DNA from: DATLED01 sp963750255 | Lineage (GTDB): Bacteria; Actinomycetota; Acidimicrobiia; Acidimicrobiales; CADCTF01 | Length of the DNA: 64,000 nt | Direction of reading: 5' to 3' | Assembly: GCA_963750255.1 (NCBI GenBank) | Contig: CAVVPZ010000006.1 | Coordinates: forward strand, 558,001 to 622,000 | Part shown: positions 53,481-62,186 of the stretch, one piece after another | Layout of the letters: each line of letters starts with the position of its first letter | How positions within the stretch are numbered: the stretch's first letter is position 1 | Notes under the pieces: generated by a model | What the model was told of the DNA's origin: nothing | Database searches by the model: none | The model's input: only the letters and a program-made list of their open reading frames with translations | Made by a program: the position numbers and the translations under genes

Positions 53481-54865
53481 CTGCCGTCGACCTTCGTCAG
53501 CAGTTCGCGGAGTGGCGGCTCGAATGCTTCGCCGAACGTCGGGAAGGCGTGCACGACATCGACGAGCACGGCGAGAGGCACCTCGCCCCGGATGGCGACC
53601 GTTGCTTCGGAGAGCCACTCGTCGGCGTTCCGCCCGATGGCGGCGGCCCCGATGAGCACGCGACGTTGACGATCCGCCGTCAGGACCAACCGCCCGCCCC
53701 GGCTGCCCTCGGTCGAGGTTCTCGCCACCTCTCCCAGATCCATGGAGGCGCTCACGGCACGGATTCCGCGCTCTGATGCCGCGGCCTCGCCCATCCCCAC
53801 ACTGGCCACCGGTGGGTCGGTGTACACGGCGCGAGGAATGGCGCGGTAGTCGGCGCGTCGCTGACCGCCGAGGATGTTCTCGACCACGATTCGACCCTGG
53901 TAGTTCGCAGTATGGGTGAAGGGCGCCACGCCGGTGACATCGCCTGCGGCCCACACGTGGTCACAGCCGGAGACCCGGCAACGGTCATCAACGTCCAAAG
54001 CCCCCGACAAGTTCGGCTCGATGCCGAGGTGTTCGAGGCCGAGGTGCTGCGTCGCCGGCTTCCGTCCGGCGGCAACGAGGACCCTGCTGACGTCGACCGA
54101 GCTGCTGTCGGAGAGAAGCAGGCGGGCACCCGGCGCCGCCGGGCGTGCGGCTCGCACCTCGACGCCGAGCCGTACGTCGACGCCGTCGTTGCGAAGGGCG
54201 TCGGCCAACAACGCCGCGATGGCGGGCTCCTCGTCGGCCATCAGTTGGCCGCCGCTCTCGAGCAGGGTCACCTTCACGCCGAAACGAGCGTAGACCTGCG
54301 AGAGTTCGCAGCCGATGGCGCCGCCGCCGATGACGGCAAGCGAAGCGGGAAGTTCGTCTGAGGTCAACGCGTCTTCCGACATCCATGTCGGCACGTTGTC
54401 GAGGCCCTCGATCGAGGGATGCACGGCAGTCGATCCGGTGGCGATGACCAGGTCATGCCAGCCAAGTGGTGTGCCTTCGACCTCGATCCGGTTCGGGCCG
54501 GTGAGCCGCCCGAGGCCGCGGACGAGGGTAACGCCGGCGTCGCGCATCCGTTGGGCGGCATCACCGTCGTCGAGGTGTTCAGCGATCTCACTCCGCCGGG
54601 TCGTGGCCGCCCCGTACGCCTCGGCGTCGGAGTCGAGGAGCGGAGGAGTCGAGGCGGCGCCCAGGCGAGTGAGGGATCGTGCCGTGGCCCTTGCCTCAGC
54701 GCTTCGAAGCAGGGACTTGCTCGGCATGCAGGCGAGGTAGGGGCACTCGCCTCCCACGAGCCGTGCCTCGATGAGGGCGACCGACCGCCCGGCACCCGCC
54801 AACTGTGTCGCGATCAGTTCGCCGGCTGATCCTGCGCCCAACACCACGACGTCATGGGAATCCAT
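53477..54865 (-). CDS. FAD/NAD(P)-dependent disulfide oxidoreductase (mercuric reductase/Lpd-like)
   Basis: A 462-residue flavoprotein. The FAD motif is VVVLGAGSAGELIATQLAGAG, and the redox-active pair sits in GGECPYLACMPSKSLL. A second dinucleotide motif is LAVIGGGAIGCELSQVYARFG, followed by the FAD-binding VWAAGDVTG. The C-terminal dimer domain ends in HAFPTFGEAFEPPLREL. The spacing ECPYLAC fits the mercuric-reductase and mycothione-reductase-like group more than classic Lpd. The substrate may be a low-molecular-weight disulfide. The start is at the ATG at 54865. Confidence 0.88.
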   Translation of the reverse strand: MDSHDVVVLGAGSAGELIATQLAGAGRSVALIEARLVGGECPYLACMPSKSLLRSAEARATARSLTRLGAASTPPLLDSDAEAYGAATTRRSEIAEHLDDGDAAQRMRDAGVTLVRGLGRLTGPNRIEVEGTPLGWHDLVIATGSTAVHPSIEGLDNVPTWMSEDALTSDELPASLAVIGGGAIGCELSQVYARFGVKVTLLESGGQLMADEEPAIAALLADALRNDGVDVRLGVEVRAARPAAPGARLLLSDSSSVDVSRVLVAAGRKPATQHLGLEHLGIEPNLSGALDVDDRCRVSGCDHVWAAGDVTGVAPFTHTANYQGRIVVENILGGQRRADYRAIPRAVYTDPPVASVGMGEAAASERGIRAVSASMDLGEVARTSTEGSRGGRLVLTADRQRRVLIGAAAIGRNADEWLSEATVAIRGEVPLAVLVDVVHAFPTFGEAFEPPLRELLTKVDGS

Positions 54866-54963
54866 GGTTGGACCGTACCCACCCGCATCGAGACTGCCTC
54901 GCGGCCTAGGGTCGCCGCCGTCGGGTCCTACGAACCACCAACGTGCGGGAAAGGTGTCAGGTC

Positions 54964-55779
54964 ATGGCCGATTGGGACAACGACCGGGTGTTCACGGGAG
55001 CGGTCGCAGAGATCTACGACGACCTGCTCGTGCCCCTCATCTTCCAGCCTTTCGCCGACGACCTCGCTGAGCGAGCGTCGAGCGTCCAGAGTGGGCGCCT
55101 GCTCGAGGTGGCCGCAGGTACCGGCGTCGTCACGCGCGCGCTGGCTTCGCGGCTCGCTCCGACTGTTGAGATCGTGGCGACGGATCTGAATCCGGGCATG
55201 ATCGAGCGAGCCGAAAAGGTCGGGACGTCGCGACCCGTCACCTGGGGTCAGGCCGACGTCATGCACCTGCCCTACGAGGCCGCGGAGTTCGATGTTGCGG
55301 TCTGCCAGTTCGGCATCATGTTCTTCCCCGATCGAGTGGCCGCCCTTCGTGAGGTGCGTCGCGTGCTGCGACCCGGTGGACGTCTTCTCTTCAGCACCTG
55401 GGAGCGAATCGAGGACAACGAGTTCGCCGATGTGGCGACGGAGGCCTTGGTGCCGTTGTTCCCCGATGATCCACCCCGGTTCCTGGCTCGAACGCCGCAC
55501 GGATACCACGATCGCCCGACGATCGAGTCCGACGTGCGGGCAGCGGGATTCACCCTCCGGCGGTTCGATCGCCTCGAGGCCGTGAGTTGCGCATCCACCG
55601 CGCGTGCGGCGGCGGCCGCGTACTGCCAGGGGTCCCCGTTGCGCGACGAGATCGTGGCCCGCGGTCCCGAGAGGCTCGACGAGGCGACGGCGGCAGCCAC
55701 GGCTGCCATCGCCGCCCGGTTCGGGTCGGACCAGCCGAGTGGCCGCATCGCCGCTTGGATTGTGGATGCGGAGGCCTGA
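54964..55779 (+). CDS. class I SAM-dependent methyltransferase (UbiE/COQ5-like)
   Basis: A 271-residue methyltransferase. The start FTGAVAEIYDDLLVPLIFQPFA is the usual one for this actinobacterial subgroup. Motif I is LLEVAAGTGVVTRALA near residue 45, and IVATDLNPGMIERA, AVCQFGIMFFPDRVAALREVRRVLRPGGRLLFSTWE follow. The substrate is unknown. ATG at 54964, with GGAAAGG upstream. Divergent from the flavoprotein gene. Confidence 0.9.
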   Translation: MADWDNDRVFTGAVAEIYDDLLVPLIFQPFADDLAERASSVQSGRLLEVAAGTGVVTRALASRLAPTVEIVATDLNPGMIERAEKVGTSRPVTWGQADVMHLPYEAAEFDVAVCQFGIMFFPDRVAALREVRRVLRPGGRLLFSTWERIEDNEFADVATEALVPLFPDDPPRFLARTPHGYHDRPTIESDVRAAGFTLRRFDRLEAVSCASTARAAAAAYCQGSPLRDEIVARGPERLDEATAAATAAIAARFGSDQPSGRIAAWIVDAEA

Positions 55780-55839
55780 GAGCTGTCATGGCCGGCTCCC
55801 ACACTCCGCTGCACCTTCCCGGTGCCGCTGGTGTGGGTC

Positions 55840-57078
55840 TCAGTCTGCGAACTCGACGCGGGCGATTGTGGTCAGTGAGACGTAGTACGCGTCGCGCCTG
55901 TAGCCCGGTGCACCGAACACGACGGATTGCGCCGGACTGTCAACCACGGCGCGGGCGGTCACGTTGCCGGTGACGATGTCGACGACGACCATGGCGTCAC
56001 CCGTGTCGCGGTCGAAGTCGTTGGCCAACAGCTCGCCGGTGTCGGGGTAGAGGACGAGGTGTTGTGCCGTGGCCAGCTCGACCGTCCACTTCGGCTCGAG
56101 CGACTGGAGACCGAAGGCGGAAGCGACACCGTTGGCCGAGTCGTACGCCACGACGAGCTCGCGGGTGGGGTCGACGAGCGGTGGATTGGTGACCGCGCCG
56201 CGAGGGAGTCCGCAGACCTCGACCGAAGTCGCGGCTCCGGCCGTCAAGGGAGCTCGCCACAGTCGTACGGGGCCTTCGGCGACGCCGTTGCCGAGCATCG
56301 TGAGTCCTTGCTGAAAGCTGTGGTCGCCGTTGTCGAGCCACCAGACCGCGCCGGCGGCGACGACCGGATCCCACCCGAAGGACTGGTCGCGGTTCGTCAC
56401 ATAGGACAGCGACTCGTGCCCGTCCAGCCGTGCCTCGGCTCGGTTCCAGGTATATCGGAGGAGGCGGGACACGCCGACGATCACGACCGTGTCGCCGTCG
56501 GCCGCCAACCGGGCCACCGAGCCCTCGGGAAGCGTGAGCGGTTCGACGAGGTCGGTGAGACTGACTGGATCGAGGATGGAGAGCGTCGATGGTGCACCTC
56601 CGGGCCTCTGGAGATCCTTCAAGGCGATCGACCCGTCCCTGAGCACCACGAACGAGTTGTGAGGCGCTGACACCGGCAACCTCCGGCTCACGTCGACGGA
56701 CAGGTCGGCCCGCAGGCGGTGAATCCACTCGCCCTGCACCACGATGACCGCGCCGTCGTCCATCACTGCCATGCCGCCTGGCCAGAACGGGCCGAGGCTG
56801 AGATCCGGTGACCGGCCGAGGACGTCGAGCGAAGTGGGGTCGAGGTCCTCGACCCAGGTGGCGGCGTCGGGTCCGACGGAGTTGCGGAGCAGCAGCACGC
56901 GACCGCCGGGCGCCAACAACGCCATCACCGACAGGGGCGCGGAGCGATGGGCAACCAGCCGGGCCGATCCGGCCTGCGGTCCGGGGAGCCCGTTCGGGCA
57001 CTGCTGTCTGCGAGGCCCGCCGTCCTCTGCCGGCCACGGCGTGTCGGCGAGGTGCGGGTGTGTGGGGGAGAGGCTCAC
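55840..57078 (-). CDS. beta-propeller-like hypothetical protein
   Basis: A 412-residue protein of repeated beta-strand character: GGMAVMDDGAVIVVQGEWIHRL, NSFVVLRDGSIALKDLQR, VVAAGAVWWLDNGDHSF and ELVVAYDSANGVASAFGLQ. These recurring units fit a beta-propeller, perhaps of six or seven blades. No catalytic motif or signal peptide is seen. The N-terminal 50 residues are unlike the rest, and the ATG at about 56925 (MALLAPGGRVLLLR) could be the real start. It lies 17 bp from the divergent DUF1232 gene. Confidence 0.72.
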   Translation of the reverse strand: MSLSPTHPHLADTPWPAEDGGPRRQQCPNGLPGPQAGSARLVAHRSAPLSVMALLAPGGRVLLLRNSVGPDAATWVEDLDPTSLDVLGRSPDLSLGPFWPGGMAVMDDGAVIVVQGEWIHRLRADLSVDVSRRLPVSAPHNSFVVLRDGSIALKDLQRPGGAPSTLSILDPVSLTDLVEPLTLPEGSVARLAADGDTVVIVGVSRLLRYTWNRAEARLDGHESLSYVTNRDQSFGWDPVVAAGAVWWLDNGDHSFQQGLTMLGNGVAEGPVRLWRAPLTAGAATSVEVCGLPRGAVTNPPLVDPTRELVVAYDSANGVASAFGLQSLEPKWTVELATAQHLVLYPDTGELLANDFDRDTGDAMVVVDIVTGNVTARAVVDSPAQSVVFGAPGYRRDAYYVSLTTIARVEFAD

Positions 57079-57095
57079 CGTCGTAGCTTCGCGGG

Positions 57096-57485
57096 GTGCT
57101 GAGACTTCTCGCTATCGCCGTCGGGTTGGTCGTGGCCTCTTGGGCCGTGATGGTCATCCTCGCCCGCCGCCTGCCCGAGGGGTCGCTGAAGGAGTTGGCC
57201 AGCTTTCTTCCGGACTGTGTGACAACCGTGCGGAAACTGCGGGGCGACCCACGGGTGCCGCGGTCCGCCAAGCTCGCCGTCGCCTTCGCTGGGCTGTGGG
57301 TGCTGTCGCCCATCGACCTGATTCCCGAGTTCCTGCCGGTGATCGGTCCGCTCGACGACGTCGTCGTCGTGGCGCTCGCCCTCCGCTATGCGGCGCGCCG
57401 TATTCCGGCCGACGTCCTCTTCGAAGCATGGCCGGGAAAGAGGTCGACCATGGAACGACTGCTCGGGCAGGACGCTCCGACCTGA
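57096..57485 (+). CDS. DUF1232 membrane protein
   Basis: A 129-residue protein with one N-terminal hydrophobic segment (LLAIAVGLVVASWAVMVILA) followed by the DUF1232 core FAGLWVLSPIDLIPEFLPVIGPLDDVVVVALALR. DUF1232 proteins are small membrane proteins of unknown function. The GTG start is only 17 bp from the start of the divergent propeller gene, so the transcripts are likely leaderless or overlap. Confidence 0.9.
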   Translation: MLRLLAIAVGLVVASWAVMVILARRLPEGSLKELASFLPDCVTTVRKLRGDPRVPRSAKLAVAFAGLWVLSPIDLIPEFLPVIGPLDDVVVVALALRYAARRIPADVLFEAWPGKRSTMERLLGQDAPT

Positions 57486-57506
57486 CGGTGCCGCTCGGCC
57501 ATCCGG

Positions 57507-57534
57507 CTCGTACTTACGCTACCGTAAGTACGAG
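57507..57534. promoter_or_regulatory. TetR-type operator before the amidohydrolase gene
   Basis: CTCGTACTTACG (57507-57518), CTAC and CGTAAGTACGAG (57523-57534) form a perfect 12-4-12 inverted repeat, 24 bp before the amidohydrolase ATG. A TetR-family gene ends the same operon, so this is probably its binding site. Confidence 0.75.
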
Positions 57535-57558
57535 ATACCAATTAGGAGGGCACGCCCC

Positions 57559-58707
57559 ATGCCGTACATCGATCGTCTCTGCTTCGACGCCGACGCTCAC
57601 GTGATGGAGCCGAAGGACTGGCTGAACGACTACGCCGACCCTGCGGTGCGGCCGCTCTTGAAGGACGCATTCGCGTTCGACTTCGACCTGGACAAGGCGA
57701 AATCGGTGGTCGACAAGCGCCGCCACGATGCCGAGCGGCGGGCCAAGGGTGAGGAGAAGTTGTTGGCGGAGGCCTTCCAGTCGTTCGGTGCCTTCGACGG
57801 GAGCGAGCGGCTCCGAGCGCTCGACTTGCTCGGCATCCGCGCCCAGCTGATCTTCCAGACGTTCGCGTTCGGTCAGTTCGGCGGGATCGGAGCCGAGCAC
57901 GAATTGCTCTACGGCGGCACCCGAGCCCACAACCGGGCAATAACCGAGTGGTGCTCGCCCGATCCGGAGCGGCTCCTCCCGGTCTGCTATCTGCCGATGC
58001 GTGTCCCAGCCGACGACGTCGCCGTCCTTGACGAAGCGCTAGCGATGGGCGCCAAGGCCATTCTCCTGCCCACTGCCTACGCCGATCTTTCGCCGACGCA
58101 TACCGACTTCGATCCGATCTGGGCTCGTCTCGCCGAGGCCGGCATTCCGTTCGTGACCCACATCGGGACTGGCGGCAGGTTGACCCCGAAGGGATACCGC
58201 AACAACGGCCGCCCGATCCCGCCCGACATCCATGGCGGCGGTGAGAACATCCGCTCCAAGGATTTCCTCGGTGTCCACCAATGGCCCGAGTACTTCCTGT
58301 CGATCATGGCCCTCGATGGAGTCTTCGCCAAGTTCCCCAACCTCCGCGGCGCTTCGATCGAGCAGGGCGCGGTCTGGGTGCCGTCGCTCCTTCGCAATCT
58401 CGACATGGTGCAGGACGCCTTCAAGCGAGAACCCGACATCCAGAGCCTTCCGATGCGCGCATCGGAGTACGTGCGTGATCGGGTCAAGTTCACGCCCTTC
58501 TACCAGGAGCCGATGGACTGGCTCACAGAGCAACTGGGGCCCGAGATGTGCTTGTTCTCGACTGACTATCCCCATTACGAGGGCGGTCGTGATCCGCTGG
58601 CGCGCTTCGAAGCCTCGTTCGGGGAAGTGTCCGAGGACGTCAAGGATCGGTTTTACGCTCGCAACTTCCTCGACCTGATGGGCCTCGGCGTGACGGCGTC
58701 GGCCTGA
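57559..58707 (+). CDS. amidohydrolase-2 family metal-dependent hydrolase
   Basis: A 382-residue TIM-barrel hydrolase of the amidohydrolase-2 group (ACMSD-like). It has the N-terminal metal motif CFDADAHVMEP, a VTHIGTG block with His in the middle, and a final ACLFSTDYPHYEG-like element (LFSTDYPHYEGGRDPL) with the catalytic Asp. Actinobacteria have many such proteins of unknown substrate, often in lipid or aromatic catabolism. The ATG at 57559 has AGGAGG 8 bp ahead. The gene precedes a TetR regulator by 1 bp. Confidence 0.9.
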   Translation: MPYIDRLCFDADAHVMEPKDWLNDYADPAVRPLLKDAFAFDFDLDKAKSVVDKRRHDAERRAKGEEKLLAEAFQSFGAFDGSERLRALDLLGIRAQLIFQTFAFGQFGGIGAEHELLYGGTRAHNRAITEWCSPDPERLLPVCYLPMRVPADDVAVLDEALAMGAKAILLPTAYADLSPTHTDFDPIWARLAEAGIPFVTHIGTGGRLTPKGYRNNGRPIPPDIHGGGENIRSKDFLGVHQWPEYFLSIMALDGVFAKFPNLRGASIEQGAVWVPSLLRNLDMVQDAFKREPDIQSLPMRASEYVRDRVKFTPFYQEPMDWLTEQLGPEMCLFSTDYPHYEGGRDPLARFEASFGEVSEDVKDRFYARNFLDLMGLGVTASA

Positions 58708-58708
58708 C

Positions 58709-59278
58709 TTGCCCCGACTCTCCAAGCCGGCGCGCCGACAGCACTTTCTCGACGTCGCCGCCGACGTGGTGCTGGACGCGGGGGCGGGCGGTCTCACGAT
58801 GGAGGGGCTTGCGGCGAGAGCGGGGGTGAGCAAGGCACTGCCCTACCTCCACTTTCGCGACGCCGATGGGGTGTTGATCGCGCTCCATCAGCGGGAACTC
58901 GATCGCGTCACGGATCGCGTGGCCCGGGCAATCTCCGACGTCGTCGGCGTCGACCGGTTCGCTGCCGCCACCAGGGCGTACGTCGACGTCGTCGCCGAGC
59001 GCGGTCCGTTGCTCGCCCGACTGCGAGCACCAGGTGTCGCGTCCGCCCGGGTCGGCGCCGGCGATCGCACGCCGACGGCCTTTCTCGCCGGGCTCTTCGA
59101 GGAGTGTGGCCTGACGCGGAAGCAGGCGGCGGCCGCCGGGCCTGCGCTGTTTGGAGCACTCAACGGTCTGATCGAGTCATGGGCTCTCGGCGAGATCACC
59201 CGGAACGACGTGGTCCGCACGACGGCGGCGATAGCCGGTGACCTGGTGGCGCGTGCGGCCCGCCGAGCCCCTCGTTGA
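58709..59278 (+). CDS. TetR-family transcriptional repressor
   Basis: A 189-residue TetR protein. The N-terminal HTH is RRQHFLDVAADVVLDAGAGGLTMEGLAARAGVSKALPYLHFRD, and the C-terminal helices form the ligand pocket. The start is TTG at 58709, following the amidohydrolase stop. It probably represses its own operon at the 57507-57534 inverted repeat, with a small-molecule ligand related to the hydrolase substrate. Confidence 0.9.
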   Translation: MPRLSKPARRQHFLDVAADVVLDAGAGGLTMEGLAARAGVSKALPYLHFRDADGVLIALHQRELDRVTDRVARAISDVVGVDRFAAATRAYVDVVAERGPLLARLRAPGVASARVGAGDRTPTAFLAGLFEECGLTRKQAAAAGPALFGALNGLIESWALGEITRNDVVRTTAAIAGDLVARAARRAPR

Positions 59279-59446
59279 AGCTGCTGTGACCACCCTCGCC
59301 GGGGCCGGCAACCAGGCCGACGTCACTTGGGGTTGGAGGTCGTGAGAGCCTGACGGGTCCACGTGTCCGGTACGTGTCCGGTGGCGGGCCAAGGGGTGAA
59401 CTCGGCGCCACGAATTACTTCGACGGGGTCAACTAGCGTTTGGCGG

Positions 59447-60247
59447 ATGGGCGGCTCTGTGCGGCGTCACAACATCGTCTTCTCTGGTCCCGACGACGGC
59501 CAGCCGATGCTCTTCGCGCACGGGTTCGGGTGCGACCAACACATGTGGCGCTACGTCGCCCCACAGTTCGCCGACCGGTTCCGGGTCATCGTGTTTGATC
59601 ACGTCGGGGCCGGAGGAAGCGATCCGGCCGCGTACGACTCCGAGCGCCACGGGTCGCTCGACGGGTACGCCGACGACGTGCTCGCCATCTGCGATGACCT
59701 TGGCCTCGAGAACGTCATCTTCGTCGGGCATTCGGTGTCGGCCATGATCGGGGCCCTTGCAGCTACTCGTCGTCCCGAGGTGTTCGACAAACTGGTCATG
59801 GTCGGACCTTCTCCCCGCTACATCAACGACGACGGCTACGTCGGCGGTTTTGACTCCCAGGACATCGAGGAGTTGCTCGAGTCGCTCGAGAGCAACTATC
59901 TGGGCTGGTCGAGCGCCATGGCCCCGGTGATCATGGGCAACCCCGATCGCCCCGAGTTGGGCCAGGAACTGACCGACAGTTTCTGTCGCACCGACCCCGC
60001 CATTGCCCGCCGCTTCGCTCGTGTGACGTTCCTGTCGGACAATCGCGACGACCTCGCTTCGATCGCGACGCCGACGCTGGTGTTGCAGTGTACGAACGAT
60101 GCCATCGCCCCAGTCGTCGTCGGGGAGTACGTGGCTCGCACGATGCCGAACGCGCGGCTGGCGATGCTCAACGCAACCGGCCACTGCCCCAACCTCAGCG
60201 CACCGGAGGAGACAACCGAGGCAATCGCTTCGTTCGTTCGATCGTGA
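59447..60247 (+). CDS. rsbQ: RsbQ-like alpha/beta-hydrolase
   Basis: A 266-residue alpha/beta hydrolase. The block GFGCDQHMWRYVAPQFADRFRVIVFDHVGAGGSD is the RsbQ signature. The nucleophile is Ser in GHSVSAM, with the acid in the TND motif and His in ATGHCPNLSAP. In Bacillus RsbQ binds a hydrophobic small molecule and activates the phosphatase RsbP, which is encoded next here with a 4-bp overlap (GTGA). The same fold is used by karrikin and strigolactone receptors of plants. It should act as a sensor rather than a catabolic enzyme. Confidence 0.93.
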   Translation: MGGSVRRHNIVFSGPDDGQPMLFAHGFGCDQHMWRYVAPQFADRFRVIVFDHVGAGGSDPAAYDSERHGSLDGYADDVLAICDDLGLENVIFVGHSVSAMIGALAATRRPEVFDKLVMVGPSPRYINDDGYVGGFDSQDIEELLESLESNYLGWSSAMAPVIMGNPDRPELGQELTDSFCRTDPAIARRFARVTFLSDNRDDLASIATPTLVLQCTNDAIAPVVVGEYVARTMPNARLAMLNATGHCPNLSAPEETTEAIASFVRS

Positions 60248-61449
60248 ACGAGGCAAGCAGCGACTCATCGGTCGAAGTCAGTGACGAGGCGAAGGACGAC
60301 TTCTATGCCGCGTTGCTCGATGATGATCCCGTCGACCTGTACGACCGTGCGCCGTGCGGGTATCTCTCGACGACTCCCGAGGGCACCATCATCAAGGTCA
60401 ACCAGACCTTCTTGACCCTCACAGGCTTCGAGCGCTCCGGGCTCGTGGGCCGCCGGGCCTTCAGTGACCTGTTGACTGCCGGCAGCCGGATCTACCACGA
60501 GACGCATTACGCGCCGATGCTGCACATGCAGGGGACGGCTCGAGAGATCGCTCTCGAGATTGTTCGTCGTGACGGATCCCGGTTGCCGATACTCGTCAAC
60601 TCAGTGCTCGAGCGCGATGCGGCCGGTAACGCGGTGGTCATTCGCACAGCGGTGTTCGATGCCTCTGACCGCCGAGAGTACGAACGAGAACTGTTGCGAG
60701 CCAAGGAGAGGGCCGAGCAGGCCGAGATCCAGGCTCGAGAGCTCGTCTCCACCCTGCAGCGAACGCTGATCCCCCCGGCACCGCCCGAAGTGGACGGCTT
60801 GCATGTCGCGGCTCACTACCGGCCGGCGGGCAGCGGAGCCGAGGTCGGGGGCGACTTCTACGACGTCTTCGCCCTCGGTCCCGACGACTGGATGGTCGTT
60901 GTGGGCGACGTTCGCGGGAAGGGGGTCGAGGCTGCGATCGTCACCTCACTGGCCCGGTACTCCATCCGCGCTGCCGCTGTACGGTTGGAGTCGCCGGCCG
61001 AAGTGCTGGCGAACCTCAACGAGGTTCTCCTCTCCGACGCCACCGATCGGTTCTGCACCGCCGTCGTGGTCAGGCTCCGTCGCCGTCCCGAGGGCTGGCG
61101 GGCGGTGATTTCCCTCGGCGGCCACCCCTATCCCTACGTTGTCGGTCCTGGCGGACAGGTCAGCGTCGTCGGTCGCGCCGGGTCGCTTCTCGGGGTGATC
61201 TCCGAGGCGACCTTCGAAGAGGAGGTGGTCGATCTTGGACCCGACGACGTGCTGTTCCTCTACACCGACGGGGTCACCGAGGCGCGGCGCGCCGCTGCGT
61301 TTTACGGCGAGGACCGCTTGGCCGGCGACCTGGCTACGTGGGGCGGGTCGGCACAGCGCCTCGCCGCAGGTGTGCTCGACGAGGTCGTCGAATACCAAGA
61401 CGGCGTCACCCGCGATGACATCGTCATCGTGGCCCTGCAGCCGACCTAG
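60244..61449 (+). CDS. rsbP: RsbP-like PAS domain PP2C phosphatase
   Basis: A 401-residue protein. Residues about 30-150 form a PAS domain (DLYDRAPCGYLSTTPEGTIIKVNQTFLTLTG), then a coiled linker (YERELLRAKERAEQAEIQARELV) and a PP2C/SpoIIE domain from about 190 (GAEVGGDFYDVFALGPDDWMVVVGDVRGKG, with the metal Asp residues, and LFLYTDGVTEAR). In Bacillus RsbP dephosphorylates the anti-anti-sigma factor under energy stress. The GTG start overlaps rsbQ, so the pair is co-translated. No sigma-B, RsbV or RsbW gene is adjacent. Confidence 0.93.
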   Translation: MNEASSDSSVEVSDEAKDDFYAALLDDDPVDLYDRAPCGYLSTTPEGTIIKVNQTFLTLTGFERSGLVGRRAFSDLLTAGSRIYHETHYAPMLHMQGTAREIALEIVRRDGSRLPILVNSVLERDAAGNAVVIRTAVFDASDRREYERELLRAKERAEQAEIQARELVSTLQRTLIPPAPPEVDGLHVAAHYRPAGSGAEVGGDFYDVFALGPDDWMVVVGDVRGKGVEAAIVTSLARYSIRAAAVRLESPAEVLANLNEVLLSDATDRFCTAVVVRLRRRPEGWRAVISLGGHPYPYVVGPGGQVSVVGRAGSLLGVISEATFEEEVVDLGPDDVLFLYTDGVTEARRAAAFYGEDRLAGDLATWGGSAQRLAAGVLDEVVEYQDGVTRDDIVIVALQPT

Positions 61450-61454
61450 TCAGG

Positions 61455-61847
61455 TCAAACGTGGTTGTAGAACTCCACCGACCAACGCCATTCTGACTCG
61501 TCTTCGGCGTGCCACCACGCAGTGAGGGTTCCGGCCTCGCCGCCGGGCAGGATGACAAGCCGGCCGAGATCGTCGCTGGTCGGCCAACCATCTTCAAGGG
61601 TGATGCGATCTCCCTGGCGAACCAAGAACGACATCGGTCCGGCTGCGTCGCGCTCGAGGTCGTGACCGTTGGCGATCGGGGCGCCGTCGTCGCTCCGAAC
61701 GTCGACCGACAACGACGGCGGAGCGGCGTGCACCAGAACCCGGTCTCCGGCATCGCCCGATGCGACTCGACTACGAGCGAACGAAACCCCGGTCGCTCCA
61801 GCGCTCGGGAACCACAGGTCCCACACCTCGGTGGCCATCCACATCAC
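61455..61847 (-). CDS. hypothetical protein, DUF402-like beta-rich
   Basis: A 130-residue protein with beta-strand character: ATEVWDLWFPSAGATGVSFAR, RVLVHAAPPSLSVDVRSDDG, PMSFLVRQGDRITLEDGW and WWHAEDESEWRWSVEFYNHV. It lacks obvious motifs. I do not recognise the family; a sequence-level link to DUF402 is not established. ATG codons at 61847 and 61838 are both possible. Convergent with rsbP, 5 bp apart. Confidence 0.7.
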   Translation of the reverse strand: MMWMATEVWDLWFPSAGATGVSFARSRVASGDAGDRVLVHAAPPSLSVDVRSDDGAPIANGHDLERDAAGPMSFLVRQGDRITLEDGWPTSDDLGRLVILPGGEAGTLTAWWHAEDESEWRWSVEFYNHV

Positions 61848-61907
61848 CTCGCGTTTGTCGGGCGGATCGGCCCTACCATCGCCCGCTTCGGGTCGGATGA
61901 AACCTGA

Positions 61908-62177
61908 TCAGGCCAGCTTGAGGAACATCCGCTGAACCTCGTCGAGGCCGTACCCCTCTGCCGCTGCCTCGTCGGGGTGGCTGACGCAGTAGGTGAGTCC
62001 CGAGGCGACGAGGAGGAAGCCGGTCTGCTCCAACGCCCGGTTGGCGGCCGAGATCTGCGTCACGACATCGCGGCACTCGCGGCCCTCGCGCAGCATTTGT
62101 TGCAGGCCCCGCACCTGGCCCTCGATCCGGCTCAGCCGCTTGATCAGCACGTCGACCGTCTCGTCGGGGAGTTCCAT
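61908..62177 (-). CDS. CsoR-family repressor of persulfide-sensing (CstR) type
   Basis: An 89-residue all-helical DUF156 protein. The DNA-binding face contains RLSRIEGQVRGLQQMLREGREC. The two conserved sensor residues are Cys35 and Cys64 (copper CsoR numbering 36 and 65), but the position of the copper-ligand His (CsoR His61) is Gly60 here. Two Cys without His is the known pattern of CstR, which reacts with persulfides. The gene is divergent from the MBL-rhodanese gene with 29 bp between start codons, and its probable operator fills that gap. It may also control the island operon at 5118. Confidence 0.9.
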   Translation of the reverse strand: MELPDETVDVLIKRLSRIEGQVRGLQQMLREGRECRDVVTQISAANRALEQTGFLLVASGLTYCVSHPDEAAAEGYGLDEVQRMFLKLA

Positions 62178-62186
62178 GAGAGGAAC

